Shown one piece after another: positions 34,000-44,986 of a DNA stretch of 64,000 nucleotides (positions are counted from its first letter, which is position 1; each line of letters opens with the position of its first letter). Both the position numbers and the translations under genes were made by a program. The notes under the pieces were generated by a model that was given only the letters and a program-made list of their open reading frames with translations, was not told where the DNA came from and searched no databases. Location: contig NZ_JAKCNS010000035.1 of assembly GCF_021440345.1 (NCBI RefSeq), forward strand, positions 1 to 64,000, in the 5' to 3' direction. Source of the stretch: Kluyvera intermedia. Lineage in GTDB: Bacteria; Pseudomonadota; Gammaproteobacteria; Enterobacterales; Enterobacteriaceae.

Positions 34000-34221
34000 G
34001 CATTTACCTCCCTTGCCACCCATTGGCATTCTCATTATGCGGTTACTAAACGAACAACGTGCTGCGTGACATCAATAAATCATCATCATTAGCAACAACT
34101 GTAACAACATAACAACCTCACCGGATGGCGGCGGACGGGCAAAGTAGCAGTAGAGAGTCGACGTAAAGCCGTGTAGAATCGCCCGGTTTTTATTTTCTGT
34201 TTACTTTGTGAGCGTACTAGA

Positions 34222-35535
34222 ATGCAACAACCGCGAATTGGATTCGTCTCCCTCGGCTGCCCAAAAAACCTTGTGGACTCCGAGCGTATCCTGACCGAAC
34301 TGCGCACTGAAGGTTATGACGTAGTGCCGAGTTACGATGATGCCGATATGGTTATCGTCAATACCTGTGGTTTTATCGACAGCGCAGTCCAGGAGTCACT
34401 GGAAGCCATCGGTGAAGCGCTGAAAGAAAACGGCAAGGTGATTGTGACCGGTTGCCTGGGTGCCAAAGAAGATCAAATTCGCGAAGTGCACCCAAAGGTT
34501 CTGGAAATCACCGGCCCACACAGCTACGAGCAGGTGCTGGAACACGTTCACCATTACGCGCCAAAACCGCAGCACAACCCGTTCCTGAGCCTGGTGCCGG
34601 AACAGGGCGTTAAGCTGACGCCGCGCCACTACGCCTATCTGAAAATTTCCGAAGGCTGTAACCACCGCTGCGCGTTCTGCATCATTCCATCCATGCGTGG
34701 CGATCTGGTTAGCCGTCCGATTGGCGAAGTGCTGGCGGAAGCCAAACGTCTGGTCGATGCGGGCGTAAAAGAGATTCTGGTGATCTCCCAGGACACCTCC
34801 GCCTACGGCGTTGACGTCAAGCACCGCACCGGTTTCCACAACGGCGAGCCGGTCAAAACCAGCATGGAAAGCCTGTGCGAGCAGCTGTCTAAGCTCGGCG
34901 TTTGGGTGCGTCTGCACTATGTTTACCCGTATCCACACGTGGATAACGTCATCCCGCTGATGGCCGAAGGCAAAATCCTGCCATACCTGGATATCCCGCT
35001 GCAGCACGCCAGCCCGCGTATCCTCAAGCTGATGAAACGCCCAGGCTCCGTTGACCGCCAGCTGGCCCGTATCAAACAGTGGCGCGAAATCTGCCCTGAA
35101 CTGACGCTGCGCTCCACCTTTATCGTCGGCTTCCCGGGCGAAACGGAAGAAGACTTCCAGATGCTGCTCGACTTCCTGAAAGAAGCCCGCCTCGACCGCG
35201 TAGGCTGCTTCCAGTACAGCCCGGTTGATGGCGCATCGGCCAACGATCTGCCGGATCAGGTACCAGACGACGTGAAAGAAGATCGCTGGAACCGCTTCAT
35301 GCAGCTGCAGCAGCAGATTTCCGCCGAGCGCCTGCAGGAAAAAGTCGGCCGCGAAATTCTGGTGATGATTGACGAAGTTGACGAAGAAGGCGCCATTGGC
35401 CGCAGCATGGCCGATGCCCCGGAAATCGACGGTGCGGTCTATCTGAATGGCGAAACCAAGGTGAAACCGGGTGATGTCGTACGCGTGAAGGTTGAAAACG
35501 CGGACGAATATGACCTGTGGGGTAGCCTGGTTTAA
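34222..35535 (+). CDS. rimO: Ribosomal protein S12 methylthiotransferase RimO
   Basis: A 437-residue radical-SAM methylthiotransferase that modifies Asp89 of ribosomal protein S12. The N-terminal MTTase domain has the three cysteines of the auxiliary [4Fe-4S] cluster (GCPKN, NTCG, TGCLG), the radical-SAM motif is CNHRCAFC, and a TRAM RNA/protein-binding domain lies at the C-terminus. It is divergent from bssR. In E. coli yliE/yliF lie between rimO and gsiD; they are missing here. Confidence 0.97.
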   Translation: MQQPRIGFVSLGCPKNLVDSERILTELRTEGYDVVPSYDDADMVIVNTCGFIDSAVQESLEAIGEALKENGKVIVTGCLGAKEDQIREVHPKVLEITGPHSYEQVLEHVHHYAPKPQHNPFLSLVPEQGVKLTPRHYAYLKISEGCNHRCAFCIIPSMRGDLVSRPIGEVLAEAKRLVDAGVKEILVISQDTSAYGVDVKHRTGFHNGEPVKTSMESLCEQLSKLGVWVRLHYVYPYPHVDNVIPLMAEGKILPYLDIPLQHASPRILKLMKRPGSVDRQLARIKQWREICPELTLRSTFIVGFPGETEEDFQMLLDFLKEARLDRVGCFQYSPVDGASANDLPDQVPDDVKEDRWNRFMQLQQQISAERLQEKVGREILVMIDEVDEEGAIGRSMADAPEIDGAVYLNGETKVKPGDVVRVKVENADEYDLWGSLV

Positions 35536-35580
35536 GACGACGCCTCATAACGGTAGGTCAGCTTCTCTGGCCTACCGCTC

Positions 35581-35613
35581 TACCCGGTAGCGTTAAACGT
35601 AACCGGGTATTTT
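35581..35613 (+). terminator. Terminator of rimO
   Basis: TACCCGGT (35581-35588) pairs with ACCGGGTA (35602-35609) and is followed by TTTT. A second hairpin (CGGTAGG/CCTACCG) precedes it. Confidence 0.6.
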
Positions 35614-35618
35614 CCTCC

Positions 35619-36530
35619 CTACCCCTTCAGCTTCGGATCCAGCGCATCGCGCAGCCCATCGCCCAGCAGGTTAAACGCCAATACCGTCAGGAAAATCGCC
35701 AGCGCCGGGAATATCGCGACGTGAGGTGCAATCACCATATCCGCGCGCGCTTCGTTGAGCATCGCGCCCCACTCTGGCGTCGGCGGCTGCGCGCCGAGAC
35801 CGAGAAACGACAGGCTGGCGGCGGAGATTATCGATACGCCAATTCGCATGGTGAAATAGACCACAATCGATGACACCGTACCGGGCAGAATATGCTGGAA
35901 CAGAATCACGCTATCGCTGGCGCCAATGCTGCGCGCCGACTCGATAAAGGTCTGCTGCTTGAGCACCAGGGTGTTACCACGCACCAGCCGCGCAAAGGCC
36001 GGGACGGAGAAAATCGCCACGGCGATAATCACGTTAGTCATCCCGCTGCCCATAATCGCTACCACCGCAATCGCCAGCAGGATGCCGGGAAAAGCGAACA
36101 GGACATCGCAGATACGCATGATGATGCGGTCCCACCAGCCTTCGTAGTAGCCCGCTAACAGGCCCAATACCGTACCGATAATCGAACCTATCAAGACGGC
36201 AAAAACGCCAGCGGTTAGCGAGATTTGCGCCCCGACCAGCACCCGGCTGAAGATGTCGCGGCCCAGCGAATCAACGCCAAACCAGTGCATCAGCGACGGT
36301 CCTTCGTTCAGGCGGTCGTAGTCAAAATAGTTTTCAGCATCAAACGGCGCAATCCACGGTGCCACCACCGCCACCGCAATCAGCAGCAGCACGAAAATAC
36401 CCGATGCCATAGCCACCGGCTGCTGGCGGAAACGCCGCCAGAACTCGCGCCACGGCGTGCGTTGTTTCCCCGTTTGCATCACCGGCATGGCATTGAGTAC
36501 CGCCTGCCTGCGCCAATTAAATAATCGCAC
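35619..36530 (-). CDS. gsiD: Glutathione ABC importer permease GsiD
   Basis: A 303-residue permease with an N-terminal extension domain (Opp[16 protein letters not shown]) and a six-helix BPD_transp_1 domain with the EAA loop [21 protein letters not shown]. It pairs with GsiC. Start is a GTG at 36530 ([16 protein letters not shown]), fixed by homology and E. coli length; it lies 1 bp after the gsiC stop, which implies coupled translation. A longer frame to 36575 would overlap gsiC. Confidence 0.95.
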   Translation of the reverse strand: MRLFNWRRQAVLNAMPVMQTGKQRTPWREFWRRFRQQPVAMASGIFVLLLIAVAVVAPWIAPFDAENYFDYDRLNEGPSLMHWFGVDSLGRDIFSRVLVGAQISLTAGVFAVLIGSIIGTVLGLLAGYYEGWWDRIIMRICDVLFAFPGILLAIAVVAIMGSGMTNVIIAVAIFSVPAFARLVRGNTLVLKQQTFIESARSIGASDSVILFQHILPGTVSSIVVYFTMRIGVSIISAASLSFLGLGAQPPTPEWGAMLNEARADMVIAPHVAIFPALAIFLTVLAFNLLGDGLRDALDPKLKG

Positions 36531-36531
36531 G

Positions 36532-37452
36532 TTATTTATACCTGATAGCCGGGTTAATGGCGGCGTACAGCACATCCACCACTAAGTTGATAAGAATGAA
36601 CTCCAGCGAAAACAGCAGAACTTCGGCCTGAATGACCGGGTAGTCGCGCATCTCCACCGAATCAACCAGCAGGCGCCCCAGCCCCGGCCAGTTAAACACT
36701 TTTTCGACCACAATCGAGCCGCCGAGCAGAAAGCCGAACTGTAGCCCCATCATGGTGACCACCGGGATCATCGCGTTGCGCAGCCCGTGCTTGAGCACCA
36801 CCCTTTTTTCACTCACCCCTTTGGCGCGAGCGGTGCGCATGTAGTCTTCATTCAGCACGTCAACAAACGAGGCGCGGGTAAAGCGCGCCATCACCGACGC
36901 CACGGCCGCACCCAGCGTTATCGACGGCAGAATGTAGTGCTGCCAGCTGTCGGCGCCGACGGTCGGCAACCATCCCAACTCGACGGAAAAAATCTGCATC
37001 AGCAGCATCCCGAGCGCAAATGCCGGGAAAGAGATGCCGGTGACGGCCAGCGCCATGCCCAGACGATCGGGCCAGCGGTTACGCCAGACGGCAGCGGCGA
37101 TCCCCGCCGCCATCCCAAACAACACCGCCCAGGCCATGCTGGCGAGGGTTAACAGTAAAGTGGGGAAAAAGCGGCTGGCTATCTCTTCTGACACCGGGCG
37201 GCGTGAAACCATTGAGGTGCCAAAGTCGCCCTGCACGGCGTGGCTGATATAGTGCCAGAACTGCACGTACAGCGGCTGATCCAGCCCCAGCTGCTGGCGC
37301 ACCATCGCAATCACCTGCGCGTCAGCCTCCGGTCCGGCAATCAATCGAGCCGGGTCACCCGGTAGCATATGGACAAATAAAAACACCAGCACGGCCACGA
37401 TAAACAGCGTGGGAATGAGGCCGAGCAGGCGTTTAATGACATAGTTAAGCAT
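36532..37452 (-). CDS. gsiC: Glutathione ABC importer permease GsiC
   Basis: A 306-residue permease of the OppB/DppB type. Helix 1 is [27 protein letters not shown], and the EAA-like loop is [22 protein letters not shown]. It forms the membrane channel for glutathione with GsiD. It is separated from gsiB by a 52-bp gap with a stem-loop. Confidence 0.96.
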   Translation of the reverse strand: MLNYVIKRLLGLIPTLFIVAVLVFLFVHMLPGDPARLIAGPEADAQVIAMVRQQLGLDQPLYVQFWHYISHAVQGDFGTSMVSRRPVSEEIASRFFPTLLLTLASMAWAVLFGMAAGIAAAVWRNRWPDRLGMALAVTGISFPAFALGMLLMQIFSVELGWLPTVGADSWQHYILPSITLGAAVASVMARFTRASFVDVLNEDYMRTARAKGVSEKRVVLKHGLRNAMIPVVTMMGLQFGFLLGGSIVVEKVFNWPGLGRLLVDSVEMRDYPVIQAEVLLFSLEFILINLVVDVLYAAINPAIRYK

Positions 37453-37470
37453 GACTCTCCTTGCCGTAGG

Positions 37471-37497
37471 GCCCCTGTTTTCTGATGAAACAGGGGC
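37471..37497 (-). other. Intercistronic stem-loop between gsiB and gsiC
   Basis: A perfect 10-bp stem (37471-37480 with 37488-37497) with a 7-nt loop and no T tract. It probably stabilises gsiB mRNA or reduces read-through, paralleling the potF-potG hairpins. Confidence 0.55.
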
Positions 37498-37504
37498 ACC
37501 TCTC

Positions 37505-39043
37505 TTACTTCAGATCCGCATCATCAAAGCTAAAACCGGTGTCCGGCATAATGTAGAACCCGGACAAAGACTTGCTGTGCGCTGAAACCAGTTTTTCCAC
37601 CACCAGCGGCACCCACGGCGACTCTTTCCAGATGATATCCTGGGCCTCTTTGTACAGCCGCGCTTTTTCCTTCGCATCGGTGGTTTGCAGCGCCGCCGTC
37701 AGATCTTTATCGACCTGCGGATTGCCGTAGAACGCGGTATTGAACTGGGTTGGCGGCCAGTTAGACGAGGCGAACAGCGGCGACAGCGCCCAGTCCGCTT
37801 CGCCGGTCGATGCCGACCAGCCGGTATAGAACATCCGCACACCACTCTCTTTCTGCCCTTTACCTTCCACTTCCGCCGCGCGCTGCCCGGCATCCATCGC
37901 CGTGACCTGGGCCTTAATGCCGATTTGCGCCAGCTGCTGCTGGGTAAACTGCAGAACCTTCTGCGCGGTGCTGTGGTTATGCGATGACCACAGGGTGGTG
38001 CTAAACCCGTTCGGGTAGCCTGCTTCTTTTAACAGCTCGCGTGCTTTAGCCGGGTCATACGGCCACGGCTGGTACTGCTGCGCGTAGGCGATAGACGGCG
38101 GCACCACGCCGGTAGCCGGTGTCGCATAGCCAGCAAAGGCCACTTTCACCAGCGCCTGGCGGTTTATGGCGTAGTTGATAGCCTCGCGGACTTTAGGATT
38201 ATCAAACGGCTTTTGCGTCACGTTCATGCTGATGTAGCGCTGCATGATGGACGGGCTCGCCACCAGCTCAAGCTGGCTGTTTTTCGCCAGCAGCGCGGCC
38301 TGCTCATAAGGGATCGGGAAAGCAAACTGCGCTTCGCCGGTTTGCAGCATCGCCGCACGGGTGTTGTTGTCGACCACCGGACGCCAGGTAATAGAGTCCA
38401 GCTTCGGCAGCCCTTTTTGCCAGTAGTTGGCAAATTTGCTGACTTTCACAAAGTCGGTTTGGTTCCAGGTATCCAGCTGATACGGCCCGGTTCCCACCGG
38501 GTGGAAGCCAATTTCATTACCATATTTTTTCAGCGCCGCGGGCGAAATCATCGCCGTCGCCGGGTGGGCAAGAATATTGATAAACGCCGAGAACGGTTGT
38601 TTTAAGGTGATTTTCACCGTGCTGGCGTCCACCGCTTCGGTCTTATCGATATTTTTGTACAGGTTGTAGCGCTTAAGGTGGCTTTCCGGGTTGCTGGCGC
38701 GGTCGAGGTTAATCTTCACAGCTTCGGCGTTGAAGTCGGTACCGTCCTGGAATTTCACCCCCTGACGCAGCTTAACGGTATAGACCTTGCCATCGTCGGA
38801 CACGGTGTAACTTTCCGCCAGCACATTTTGCAGCTTCATCTCTTTATCCAGGCCAAACAGCCCCTGATAGAAGGATTTTGCCACCGCCTGCGACAGCGTG
38901 TCGTTAGCATCGTACGGATCCAGGGTGGTGAAGTTGGAACCTACCGCCACCACCACATCTTTTGCCGCGAACGCGGGAGAGGCGGCAAGCGCGGACGCTA
39001 CCCCCAGTGCAACCAGCCATTTACGTGAAACGCGTTGTGTCAT
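37505..39043 (-). CDS. gsiB: Glutathione-binding periplasmic protein GsiB
   Basis: A 512-residue family 5 solute-binding protein (DppA/OppA type) with a signal peptide (cleavage after AFA, residue about 26). The mature start [27 protein letters not shown] matches E. coli GsiB. The start at 39043 follows AGGGGA and gives exactly the E. coli length; the frame is open to 39133 but that part overlaps gsiA's end region and is not conserved. Confidence 0.96.
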   Translation of the reverse strand: MTQRVSRKWLVALGVASALAASPAFAAKDVVVAVGSNFTTLDPYDANDTLSQAVAKSFYQGLFGLDKEMKLQNVLAESYTVSDDGKVYTVKLRQGVKFQDGTDFNAEAVKINLDRASNPESHLKRYNLYKNIDKTEAVDASTVKITLKQPFSAFINILAHPATAMISPAALKKYGNEIGFHPVGTGPYQLDTWNQTDFVKVSKFANYWQKGLPKLDSITWRPVVDNNTRAAMLQTGEAQFAFPIPYEQAALLAKNSQLELVASPSIMQRYISMNVTQKPFDNPKVREAINYAINRQALVKVAFAGYATPATGVVPPSIAYAQQYQPWPYDPAKARELLKEAGYPNGFSTTLWSSHNHSTAQKVLQFTQQQLAQIGIKAQVTAMDAGQRAAEVEGKGQKESGVRMFYTGWSASTGEADWALSPLFASSNWPPTQFNTAFYGNPQVDKDLTAALQTTDAKEKARLYKEAQDIIWKESPWVPLVVEKLVSAHSKSLSGFYIMPDTGFSFDDADLK

Positions 39044-39134
39044 GTTGTCCCCTGCCTGTCGTTTTATTATCGAATGCGACCCGTTATCCATCACCTTAGC
39101 GGCGCATAGCCGCCGTGCCTTCCCGGTACTCAAA

Positions 39135-40997
39135 TTATCTCGGGCCTCTCAGCGCACTGCTTGCTGGCTCCCGAGCCACATAATGCCCCGGCGAGACCTG
39201 CTGTAAACTCACTGGTTCGACTGCTTCGCCCCGTTTATAGATATTCCCCGGCAACTCATCGGACAGCAGCACGCGCTGCGGACGACGATGCGCGGGATCG
39301 GCGACCGGCACCGCGGCCAGCAGCTTGCGGGTATACGGATGCTGCGGATTTTCAAAGACCGCCCGACGCGGCCCTATTTCAACGATGCGCCCACGGTACA
39401 TCACCGCCACCCGATGGCTGATGCGTTCGACCACCGCCATGTCATGGGAGATAAACAAAAAGGCGATACCCATTTCCCGCTGCAAGGAGAGCAGCAGGTT
39501 GATGACCTGCGCGCGAATCGAGACATCCAGCGCGGAGACGGACTCATCGGCAATCACCACCTTCGGCTCCAGCGCAAGGGCGCGAGCGATACAGATGCGT
39601 TGGCGCTGCCCGCCGGAGAACTCATGCGGATAACGCCACGCATGTTCCGGCAGCAGCCCCACGCGCTGCAAAAGCCACTCGACGCGCTGCTGGAGCGCCT
39701 CGCCTTCGAGCACGCCGTGAATACGCAGCGGCTCCATAATCGAAAAACCGACCGTATGGCGCGGGTCAAGCGAGGCGTAAGGATCCTGGAAGATAAACTG
39801 AATATCACGGCGCAGCGGTTGAAGCTGGTTGGCGGAGAGCGTATCGATGCGCTCACCGTTAAAAGTGATGGTGCCGCTCTGCGATTCCACCAGCCGCAGC
39901 AGCGCGCGGCCGGTGGTCGATTTGCCACAGCCTGACTCACCGACCAGCGACAGCGTCTCCCCTGGCCAGAGATCAAAGCTGACGTTTTCCACCGCATGCA
40001 CTTCACGAGTCACGCGATTGAGCAGCCCGCCGCGCAGTGGAAAACGCGTCACCAAATCGCGAACCTGGAGAATCGGTTTACCTTCCACCACCGTATTTTG
40101 TCGCTGCGGTTCAATATTTGGCGCATTGAGTTCAGGGAAACTTTTCGGATAATCGCTGCCACGCATTGCGCCCAGCCGAGGTACCGCCGCTAACAGGCGT
40201 TGGGTATAGGCGTGCTGCGGAGCGTTGAAAATCGCCTCGACGCTGCCGGTTTCCACCGCTTTGCCCTGATGCATCACCAGCACCCGGTCGGCGATCTCGG
40301 CCACTACGCCCATGTCATGGGTAATAAAAATCACCCCCATCGACATCTCTTTTTGCAGTACGTCGATAAGCTGGAGGATTTGCGCCTGGATGGTGACATC
40401 CAGCGCGGTGGTCGGTTCATCGGCAATCAGCACCGCCGGGCGGCACGACAGCGCCATAGCGATCATCACCCGCTGGCGCATCCCGCCGGAGAGCTGATGC
40501 GGATAGCGCGAAAGCATGGTCTGCGCTTCGGGAATACGCACTTTATCGAGCGTTTTTTTCGCCTCAGCCAGCGCCTCTTCGCGCCCAAGCCCCTGGTGCA
40601 AACGAATAGACTCGGCGATCTGCTCACCGATGGTAAATACCGGGTTTAGCGAGGTCATCGGCTCCTGGAAAATCATCGCCACATCGGCCCCGCGTATACC
40701 GCGCATTTGCGCTGGCGTCTGCTCCTGCAAATCGACAACCTTATGATTGCGACGTCGCAGCAGCATCTGCTCGCAGGACACTTGTCCGCTCGCCTGATCT
40801 AACAGACGCATCAGCGCCAGCGCCGTCACCGATTTACCCGAGCCCGATTCGCCGACAATCGCCAGCGTTTCGCCACGGTTAAGATGAAATGAGAGCTGGT
40901 GCACGACGCCAACGGACTGTTTATCCTGGCGAAACGCGACGTTCAGATTCTCAATGCTTAGCACCTGCGAATCATCAAGCTCGGCGGAATGCGGCAC
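39135..40997 (-). CDS. gsiA: Glutathione ABC importer ATPase GsiA
   Basis: A 620-residue tandem ABC ATPase. The first domain has Walker A GESGSGKS and signature LSGGMRQR; the second has GESGCGKS and FSGGQRQR; each is followed by an oligopeptide-transporter C-terminal segment ([10 protein letters not shown] and [10 protein letters not shown]). It starts with GTG at 40997 after a strong AAGGAG. It lies 11 bp downstream of iaaA in the iaaA-gsiABCD operon. Confidence 0.96.
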   Translation of the reverse strand: MPHSAELDDSQVLSIENLNVAFRQDKQSVGVVHQLSFHLNRGETLAIVGESGSGKSVTALALMRLLDQASGQVSCEQMLLRRRNHKVVDLQEQTPAQMRGIRGADVAMIFQEPMTSLNPVFTIGEQIAESIRLHQGLGREEALAEAKKTLDKVRIPEAQTMLSRYPHQLSGGMRQRVMIAMALSCRPAVLIADEPTTALDVTIQAQILQLIDVLQKEMSMGVIFITHDMGVVAEIADRVLVMHQGKAVETGSVEAIFNAPQHAYTQRLLAAVPRLGAMRGSDYPKSFPELNAPNIEPQRQNTVVEGKPILQVRDLVTRFPLRGGLLNRVTREVHAVENVSFDLWPGETLSLVGESGCGKSTTGRALLRLVESQSGTITFNGERIDTLSANQLQPLRRDIQFIFQDPYASLDPRHTVGFSIMEPLRIHGVLEGEALQQRVEWLLQRVGLLPEHAWRYPHEFSGGQRQRICIARALALEPKVVIADESVSALDVSIRAQVINLLLSLQREMGIAFLFISHDMAVVERISHRVAVMYRGRIVEIGPRRAVFENPQHPYTRKLLAAVPVADPAHRRPQRVLLSDELPGNIYKRGEAVEPVSLQQVSPGHYVAREPASSALRGPR

Positions 40998-41008
40998 GGT
41001 AACTCCTT

Positions 41009-41947
41009 TTATTCCTTGTAAATGCCAATAGTCGGGGTATCCCCGGCGTAGGCCCAGGCGCGGTACATACCTTCGCTGTTAAACGGCAGTACCACGTTGC
41101 CTTCGCGATCGATGGCGATAAGCCCGCCGCTGCCGCCGAGTGCCGGGAGTTTTTCCATCACCACGCGCTCGCAGGCTTCGAGCAGGCTAAGATTTCCGTA
41201 GTCCATTAAGGCGGCGATATCATAGGCCGCCAGGGTACGGATAAATACTTCACCGGTGCCGGTACAGGAGACAGCGACGCTGGCGTTATTGGCGTAGCAT
41301 CCCGCCCCCACCAGCGGGCTATCACCGACTCGACCGGGCAGTTTATTGGTCATGCCACCGGTAGACGTGGCGGCCGCCAGGTTGCCGTTAAAATCCAACG
41401 CCACGGCGCCGACGGTGCCCATTTTGTGGCGTTCGTCGAGCGGCGCGTCATGGTCGAGAATAAATTGGCCGTGGCTGCGCGCTTCCAGCAGCTGCTGGAA
41501 CCGCATATCGGTAGAGAACAGGGAATTATCCACCAGTTCCATACCTTCAGCCCCGGCAAAGGCTTCCGCGCCTTCGCCAATCAGCATGACGTGCGGACTC
41601 TTTTCCAGCACCAGCCGGGCCGCCAGCACCGGGTTACGCAGGTGTTTCACCCCGGCAACGGCACCCGCTTGCAGCGAATTGCCGTCCATCACGCAGGCGT
41701 CGAGTTCGTGGGTTTCCGCGGCGGTGAAAACAGAACCGATGCCGGCGTTAAACAGCGGGCACTCTTCCAGCAGGCGCACCGCTTCAGTGACCGCATCCAG
41801 CGCACTGGCGCCGGCTTCCAGCATTTTCTGCCCGCTTTCGACGATGTCCGACAGCGCCGTCACGTATTCGTGCTCTTTTTGCGCCGACATCTGCTGGCGA
41901 CTTATCGCCCCGGCTCCGCCGTGAATCGCAATGACTGCCTTGCCCAT
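41009..41947 (-). CDS. iaaA: Isoaspartyl peptidase / L-asparaginase IaaA
   Basis: A 312-residue Ntn-hydrolase, type III (plant-type) asparaginase that cleaves beta-aspartyl dipeptides. It is made as a precursor that self-cleaves before the nucleophile Thr in GTVGAVALD, giving alpha and beta subunits. Glycine-rich [16 protein letters not shown] and GTGEVF segments form the active site. It heads the gsi operon, coupling dipeptide hydrolysis to glutathione/peptide uptake. Confidence 0.95.
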   Translation of the reverse strand: MGKAVIAIHGGAGAISRQQMSAQKEHEYVTALSDIVESGQKMLEAGASALDAVTEAVRLLEECPLFNAGIGSVFTAAETHELDACVMDGNSLQAGAVAGVKHLRNPVLAARLVLEKSPHVMLIGEGAEAFAGAEGMELVDNSLFSTDMRFQQLLEARSHGQFILDHDAPLDERHKMGTVGAVALDFNGNLAAATSTGGMTNKLPGRVGDSPLVGAGCYANNASVAVSCTGTGEVFIRTLAAYDIAALMDYGNLSLLEACERVVMEKLPALGGSGGLIAIDREGNVVLPFNSEGMYRAWAYAGDTPTIGIYKE

Positions 41948-41982
41948 TAGTTATCCCTTACGTCATTTTATTTATAAATATC

Positions 41983-42009
41983 ATTATAGTGGCTCTGCTC
42001 CTATATCAA
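41983..42009 (-). promoter_or_regulatory. Promoter of the iaaA-gsi operon
   Basis: On the minus strand a consensus -10 TATAAT (41988-41983) is preceded by TTGATA (42009-42004) with 15 bp between. The -10 is 36 bp before the iaaA start. Confidence 0.5.
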
Positions 42010-42084
42010 TTTTGAATATAGAAAGAGCATCTGGAAATCAGGACGTCAAGATTTCTGGCATAACAAGGTACACCACAGGTGGCA

Positions 42085-42113
42085 TACAGTCTGCGGGGCT
42101 TTTCTGCCATAAT
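42085..42113 (+). promoter_or_regulatory. Possible moeA promoter
   Basis: CATAAT (42108-42113) resembles a -10; the 17-bp-spaced -35 TACAGT (42085-42090) is poor. No FNR site was recognised. Confidence 0.35.
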
Positions 42114-42148
42114 GTGCGCATTCGAACGTTCCCCCCAGGAGTTTAGCC

Positions 42149-43384
42149 ATGGATTTTACCGCCGGATTGATACCGCTTGATACCGCGCTGACGCAGATGC
42201 TTAACCAGATAACCCCGCTGCATGACAGCGAATCGGTGCCGCTGCTGCAGGCGTTTGGCCGCATTACCGCCAGCGATATCACCTCTCCACTGGACGTACC
42301 GGGTTTTGATAACTCGGCGATGGATGGTTATGCGGTACGTCTGGCCGATATCGCGGCGCAAACGCCGCTGGCGGTCGCGGGTAAAGCCTTCGCCGGGCAG
42401 CCGTTCCACGGTGAATGGCCGGCGGGTACCTGCATTCGTATTATGACCGGTGCGCCGGTTCCGGCGGGCTGCGACGCGGTGGTGATGCAGGAAGAGACCG
42501 AGCAAACCGACGCCGGTATCCGTTTTGTTGCCAAGGTGAAGCCGGGGCAAAATATTCGCCTGCGTGGTGAAGACATTGCCAACGGTGCGGTGGTATTCCC
42601 TGCCGGAACGCGTCTGACGGTGGCCGAATTACCGGTGCTGGCTTCGCTGGGCATCGCGGAAGTTAGCGTAGTGCGCAAAATCCGCGTCGCGCTGTTCTCT
42701 ACCGGCGACGAACTCCAGCTTCCGGGCCAGCCGCTGGGCGACGGGCAAATCTACGATACCAACCGTCTGGCGGTGCATCTGATGCTCGAGCAGCTCGGTT
42801 GTGAAGTCATTAACCTCGGCATTATTCGTGATGATCCGGAACAGCTGCGTCAGACCTTTATCGAAGCCGATAAGCTGGCCGACGTGGTGATTAGCTCCGG
42901 TGGCGTTTCCGTTGGCGAAGCGGACTACACCAAAACCATCCTCGATGAACTGGGTGAAATCAGCTTCTGGAAGCTGGCGATTAAACCGGGCAAACCGTTC
43001 GCCTTCGGTAAGCTGAGCCATAGCTGGTTCTGCGGTCTGCCGGGCAACCCAGTCTCTGCCGCACTCACGTTCTATCAGCTGGTGCAGCCGCTGCTGGCAA
43101 AACTGAGCGCCGGTAGCGCCGCCACTCAGGCACCGCGCCTGCGCGTGCGCACCACCGATGTGCTGAAAAAATCCCCAGGTCGTCTCGATTTCCAGCGTGG
43201 TCTGCTGACCCGCAACGAAAACGGTGAGCTGACCGTGGCGACCACCGGCCATCAAGGCTCACATATTTTCAGCTCCTTTAGCCAGGGCAACTGCTTTATC
43301 GTGCTGGAGCGTGAACGCGGGCGCGTTGAAGCGGGCGAATGGGTGGAAGTTGAGCCGTTCAACCATCTGCTGGGTGGCCTGTAA
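42149..43384 (+). CDS. moeA: Molybdopterin molybdotransferase MoeA
   Basis: A 411-residue enzyme that inserts molybdate into adenylylated molybdopterin, the last step of Moco synthesis. It has domain I/II (MoeA_N), the MoCF_biosynth domain with FSTGDEL and [13 protein letters not shown], and the C-terminal barrel. Length equals E. coli MoeA. It overlaps moeB by 1 bp (TAATG). Moco made here would serve, among others, the molybdoenzyme at 3818. Confidence 0.97.
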   Translation: MDFTAGLIPLDTALTQMLNQITPLHDSESVPLLQAFGRITASDITSPLDVPGFDNSAMDGYAVRLADIAAQTPLAVAGKAFAGQPFHGEWPAGTCIRIMTGAPVPAGCDAVVMQEETEQTDAGIRFVAKVKPGQNIRLRGEDIANGAVVFPAGTRLTVAELPVLASLGIAEVSVVRKIRVALFSTGDELQLPGQPLGDGQIYDTNRLAVHLMLEQLGCEVINLGIIRDDPEQLRQTFIEADKLADVVISSGGVSVGEADYTKTILDELGEISFWKLAIKPGKPFAFGKLSHSWFCGLPGNPVSAALTFYQLVQPLLAKLSAGSAATQAPRLRVRTTDVLKKSPGRLDFQRGLLTRNENGELTVATTGHQGSHIFSSFSQGNCFIVLERERGRVEAGEWVEVEPFNHLLGGL

Positions 43385-44145
43385 TGGCCGTGGAGCTTAG
43401 CGACAGCGAGATGCTGCGCTACAACCGGCAAATCATCCTGCGCGATTTTGACTTTGACGGGCAGGAGAAGCTGAAGGCTTCACGGGTGCTGGTTGTCGGG
43501 CTGGGCGGTTTGGGCTGCGCCGCCGCGCAGTACCTGGCGGCAGCGGGCGTGGGTAAGATGACGCTGCTGGATTTTGACACCGTCGCGCTCTCCAACCTGC
43601 AACGCCAAACGCTGCACAGCGATGCCACCATCGGCCAGCCGAAAGTGGACTCCGCCCGTGAGGCGCTGGCGCGGATTAACCCACACGTTGAGCTGGTTCC
43701 CCTCAATGCGCTGCTCGAGGAAGAGGCGCTGTCAGCGCTAATTGCTGAGCATGATTTAGTGCTCGACTGCACCGACAACGTCACTATCCGCAACCAGCTT
43801 AATCGCGGCGGCTTCCAGCATAAAAAACCGCTGGTCTCCGGAGCGGCGATTCGCATGGAAGGACAGATTTCGGTCTTTACCTATCAAGAAGGCGAACCGT
43901 GCTACCGCTGTCTGAGCCGTCTGTTTGGGGAGAATGCGTTAACCTGCGTCGAAGCGGGCGTGATGTCGCCGCTGGTCGGAGTGATTGGCGCGATGCAGGC
44001 GATGGAGGCCATCAAAGTGCTGACCCATTACGGCACCCCGGCGGCCGGAAAGCTGGTGATGTATGACGCGATGCGCTGCCAGTTCAGAGAAATGAAATTG
44101 ATGCGTAACCCTACCTGCGAAGTGTGCGGCCAGCCTTCGGCCTAG
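43384..44145 (+). CDS. moeB: Molybdopterin-synthase adenylyltransferase MoeB
   Basis: A 253-residue E1-like enzyme that adenylylates the C-terminus of MoaD. It contains the nucleotide-binding VVGLGGLGCAAAQYLA (residues about 36-51), the catalytic Arg region NLQRQTLH, DCTDN, and two CxxC zinc pairs (CYRC and CEVC). It is translationally coupled to moeA and convergent with fsaA. Confidence 0.97.
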   Translation: MAVELSDSEMLRYNRQIILRDFDFDGQEKLKASRVLVVGLGGLGCAAAQYLAAAGVGKMTLLDFDTVALSNLQRQTLHSDATIGQPKVDSAREALARINPHVELVPLNALLEEEALSALIAEHDLVLDCTDNVTIRNQLNRGGFQHKKPLVSGAAIRMEGQISVFTYQEGEPCYRCLSRLFGENALTCVEAGVMSPLVGVIGAMQAMEAIKVLTHYGTPAAGKLVMYDAMRCQFREMKLMRNPTCEVCGQPSA

Positions 44146-44153
44146 CAACACTC

Positions 44154-44180
44154 TTTCCCTCTCCTTTGCGGAGAGGGAAA
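44154..44180. repeat. CCCTCTCC-type hairpin between moeB and fsaA
   Basis: TTTCCCTCTCC (44154-44164) pairs perfectly with GGAGAGGGAAA (44170-44180), loop TTTGC. The same CCCTCTCC/GGAGAGGG arms occur after pflF (48345-48369), so it is a small dispersed intergenic repeat that may act as a bidirectional terminator. Confidence 0.6.
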
Positions 44181-44190
44181 CCGAATTCGC

Positions 44191-44853
44191 TTACAGCGAC
44201 GTACGACCGAACGCCGTTTGCCAATCCTGTTCAAACTTCGCCACCGCCGCATCCACCGCCGGGCTGCTGATTAACTGCTGCGCGACATCCAGCGGCAGCG
44301 TAATCGACTGACAGCCCGCCAGCAGGCAATCCAGCGCCTGACGCGGCGTTTTAAAGCTCGCCGCCAGCACTTTTGACTGCGGGGCGTGCAGAGTCAGTAG
44401 ATCCTGCAATTCACACACGGTCTGAATACCGTTGCCGCCCTGCGCATCCAGGCGATTGACGTATGGCGCGACATATTCTGCCCCCGCCAGCGCAGAGAGC
44501 AGCCCCTGCGATGCGCCGTACACCGCGGTGCCCAGGGTCGGAATCCCTTCAGCGGTAAGCAATTTAATCGCCGCCAGCCCCTCTGCGGTTACCGGAATCT
44601 TCACCACCAGATCGGGAATAATCGCCCGCAGCTTGTGTGCATCGGCCACCATGCCGTCGGCGGTGGTCGCCATCACCTGGGCAAATAAACGCCCTTTGCC
44701 GCCCATGGCATCGCGTAACTCAGGCAGCAACGCATCCAGCGGTTTTTTACCCGCCGCAACAATACTCGGGTTTGTCGTTACGCCCGCCAGCGGAAATACG
44801 CGCGCCAGCTTCTTTACCGCCGCGACGTCTGAAGTGTCGAGATAGAGTTCCAT
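44191..44853 (-). CDS. fsaA: Fructose-6-phosphate aldolase FsaA
   Basis: A 220-residue class I aldolase of the transaldolase-like family that reversibly cleaves fructose-6-phosphate to dihydroxyacetone and glyceraldehyde-3-phosphate. The Schiff-base Lys85 is in VVKIPVT, and TTNPSI and GTAVYGA are conserved. Length equals E. coli FsaA. It is divergent from pflE. Confidence 0.96.
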   Translation of the reverse strand: MELYLDTSDVAAVKKLARVFPLAGVTTNPSIVAAGKKPLDALLPELRDAMGGKGRLFAQVMATTADGMVADAHKLRAIIPDLVVKIPVTAEGLAAIKLLTAEGIPTLGTAVYGASQGLLSALAGAEYVAPYVNRLDAQGGNGIQTVCELQDLLTLHAPQSKVLAASFKTPRQALDCLLAGCQSITLPLDVAQQLISSPAVDAAVAKFEQDWQTAFGRTSL

Positions 44854-44918
44854 GATGTGTCCTTAAACCGTGATATTGAGCATGGATTAACACTACCACA
44901 GCAAAACCTCTGCTTAAG

Positions 44919-44932
44919 TTGACTCACGTCAA
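44919..44932. promoter_or_regulatory. FNR-like site upstream of pflE
   Basis: TTGAC-TCAC-GTCAA is a perfect dyad matching the FNR consensus TTGAT-N4-ATCAA except for one symmetric base in each half. It fits anaerobic control of the oxygen-sensitive glycyl-radical system downstream. Confidence 0.5.
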
Positions 44933-44936
44933 AATA

Positions 44937-44952
44937 ACTTTCATTCGAAAGT
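44937..44952. promoter_or_regulatory. Conserved inverted repeat ACTTTC-N4-GAAAGT before pflE (site 1)
   Basis: ACTTTC-ATTC-GAAAGT is a perfect 16-bp inverted repeat 35 bp before the pflE start codon. Its 14-bp core is the exact reverse complement of the site before ybiU at 49453-49466 and nearly identical to the site before ybiV at 48388-48401. It is a candidate shared operator. Confidence 0.6.
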
Positions 44953-44986
44953 ATTTTAATCTTTATACGAAAGGTGAGGGCTTATT

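Noticed and set aside
41009-44853. tRNA or attachment site explaining the inserted blocks
   Set aside because: No cloverleaf, integrase or direct-repeat pair was seen anywhere in the window.
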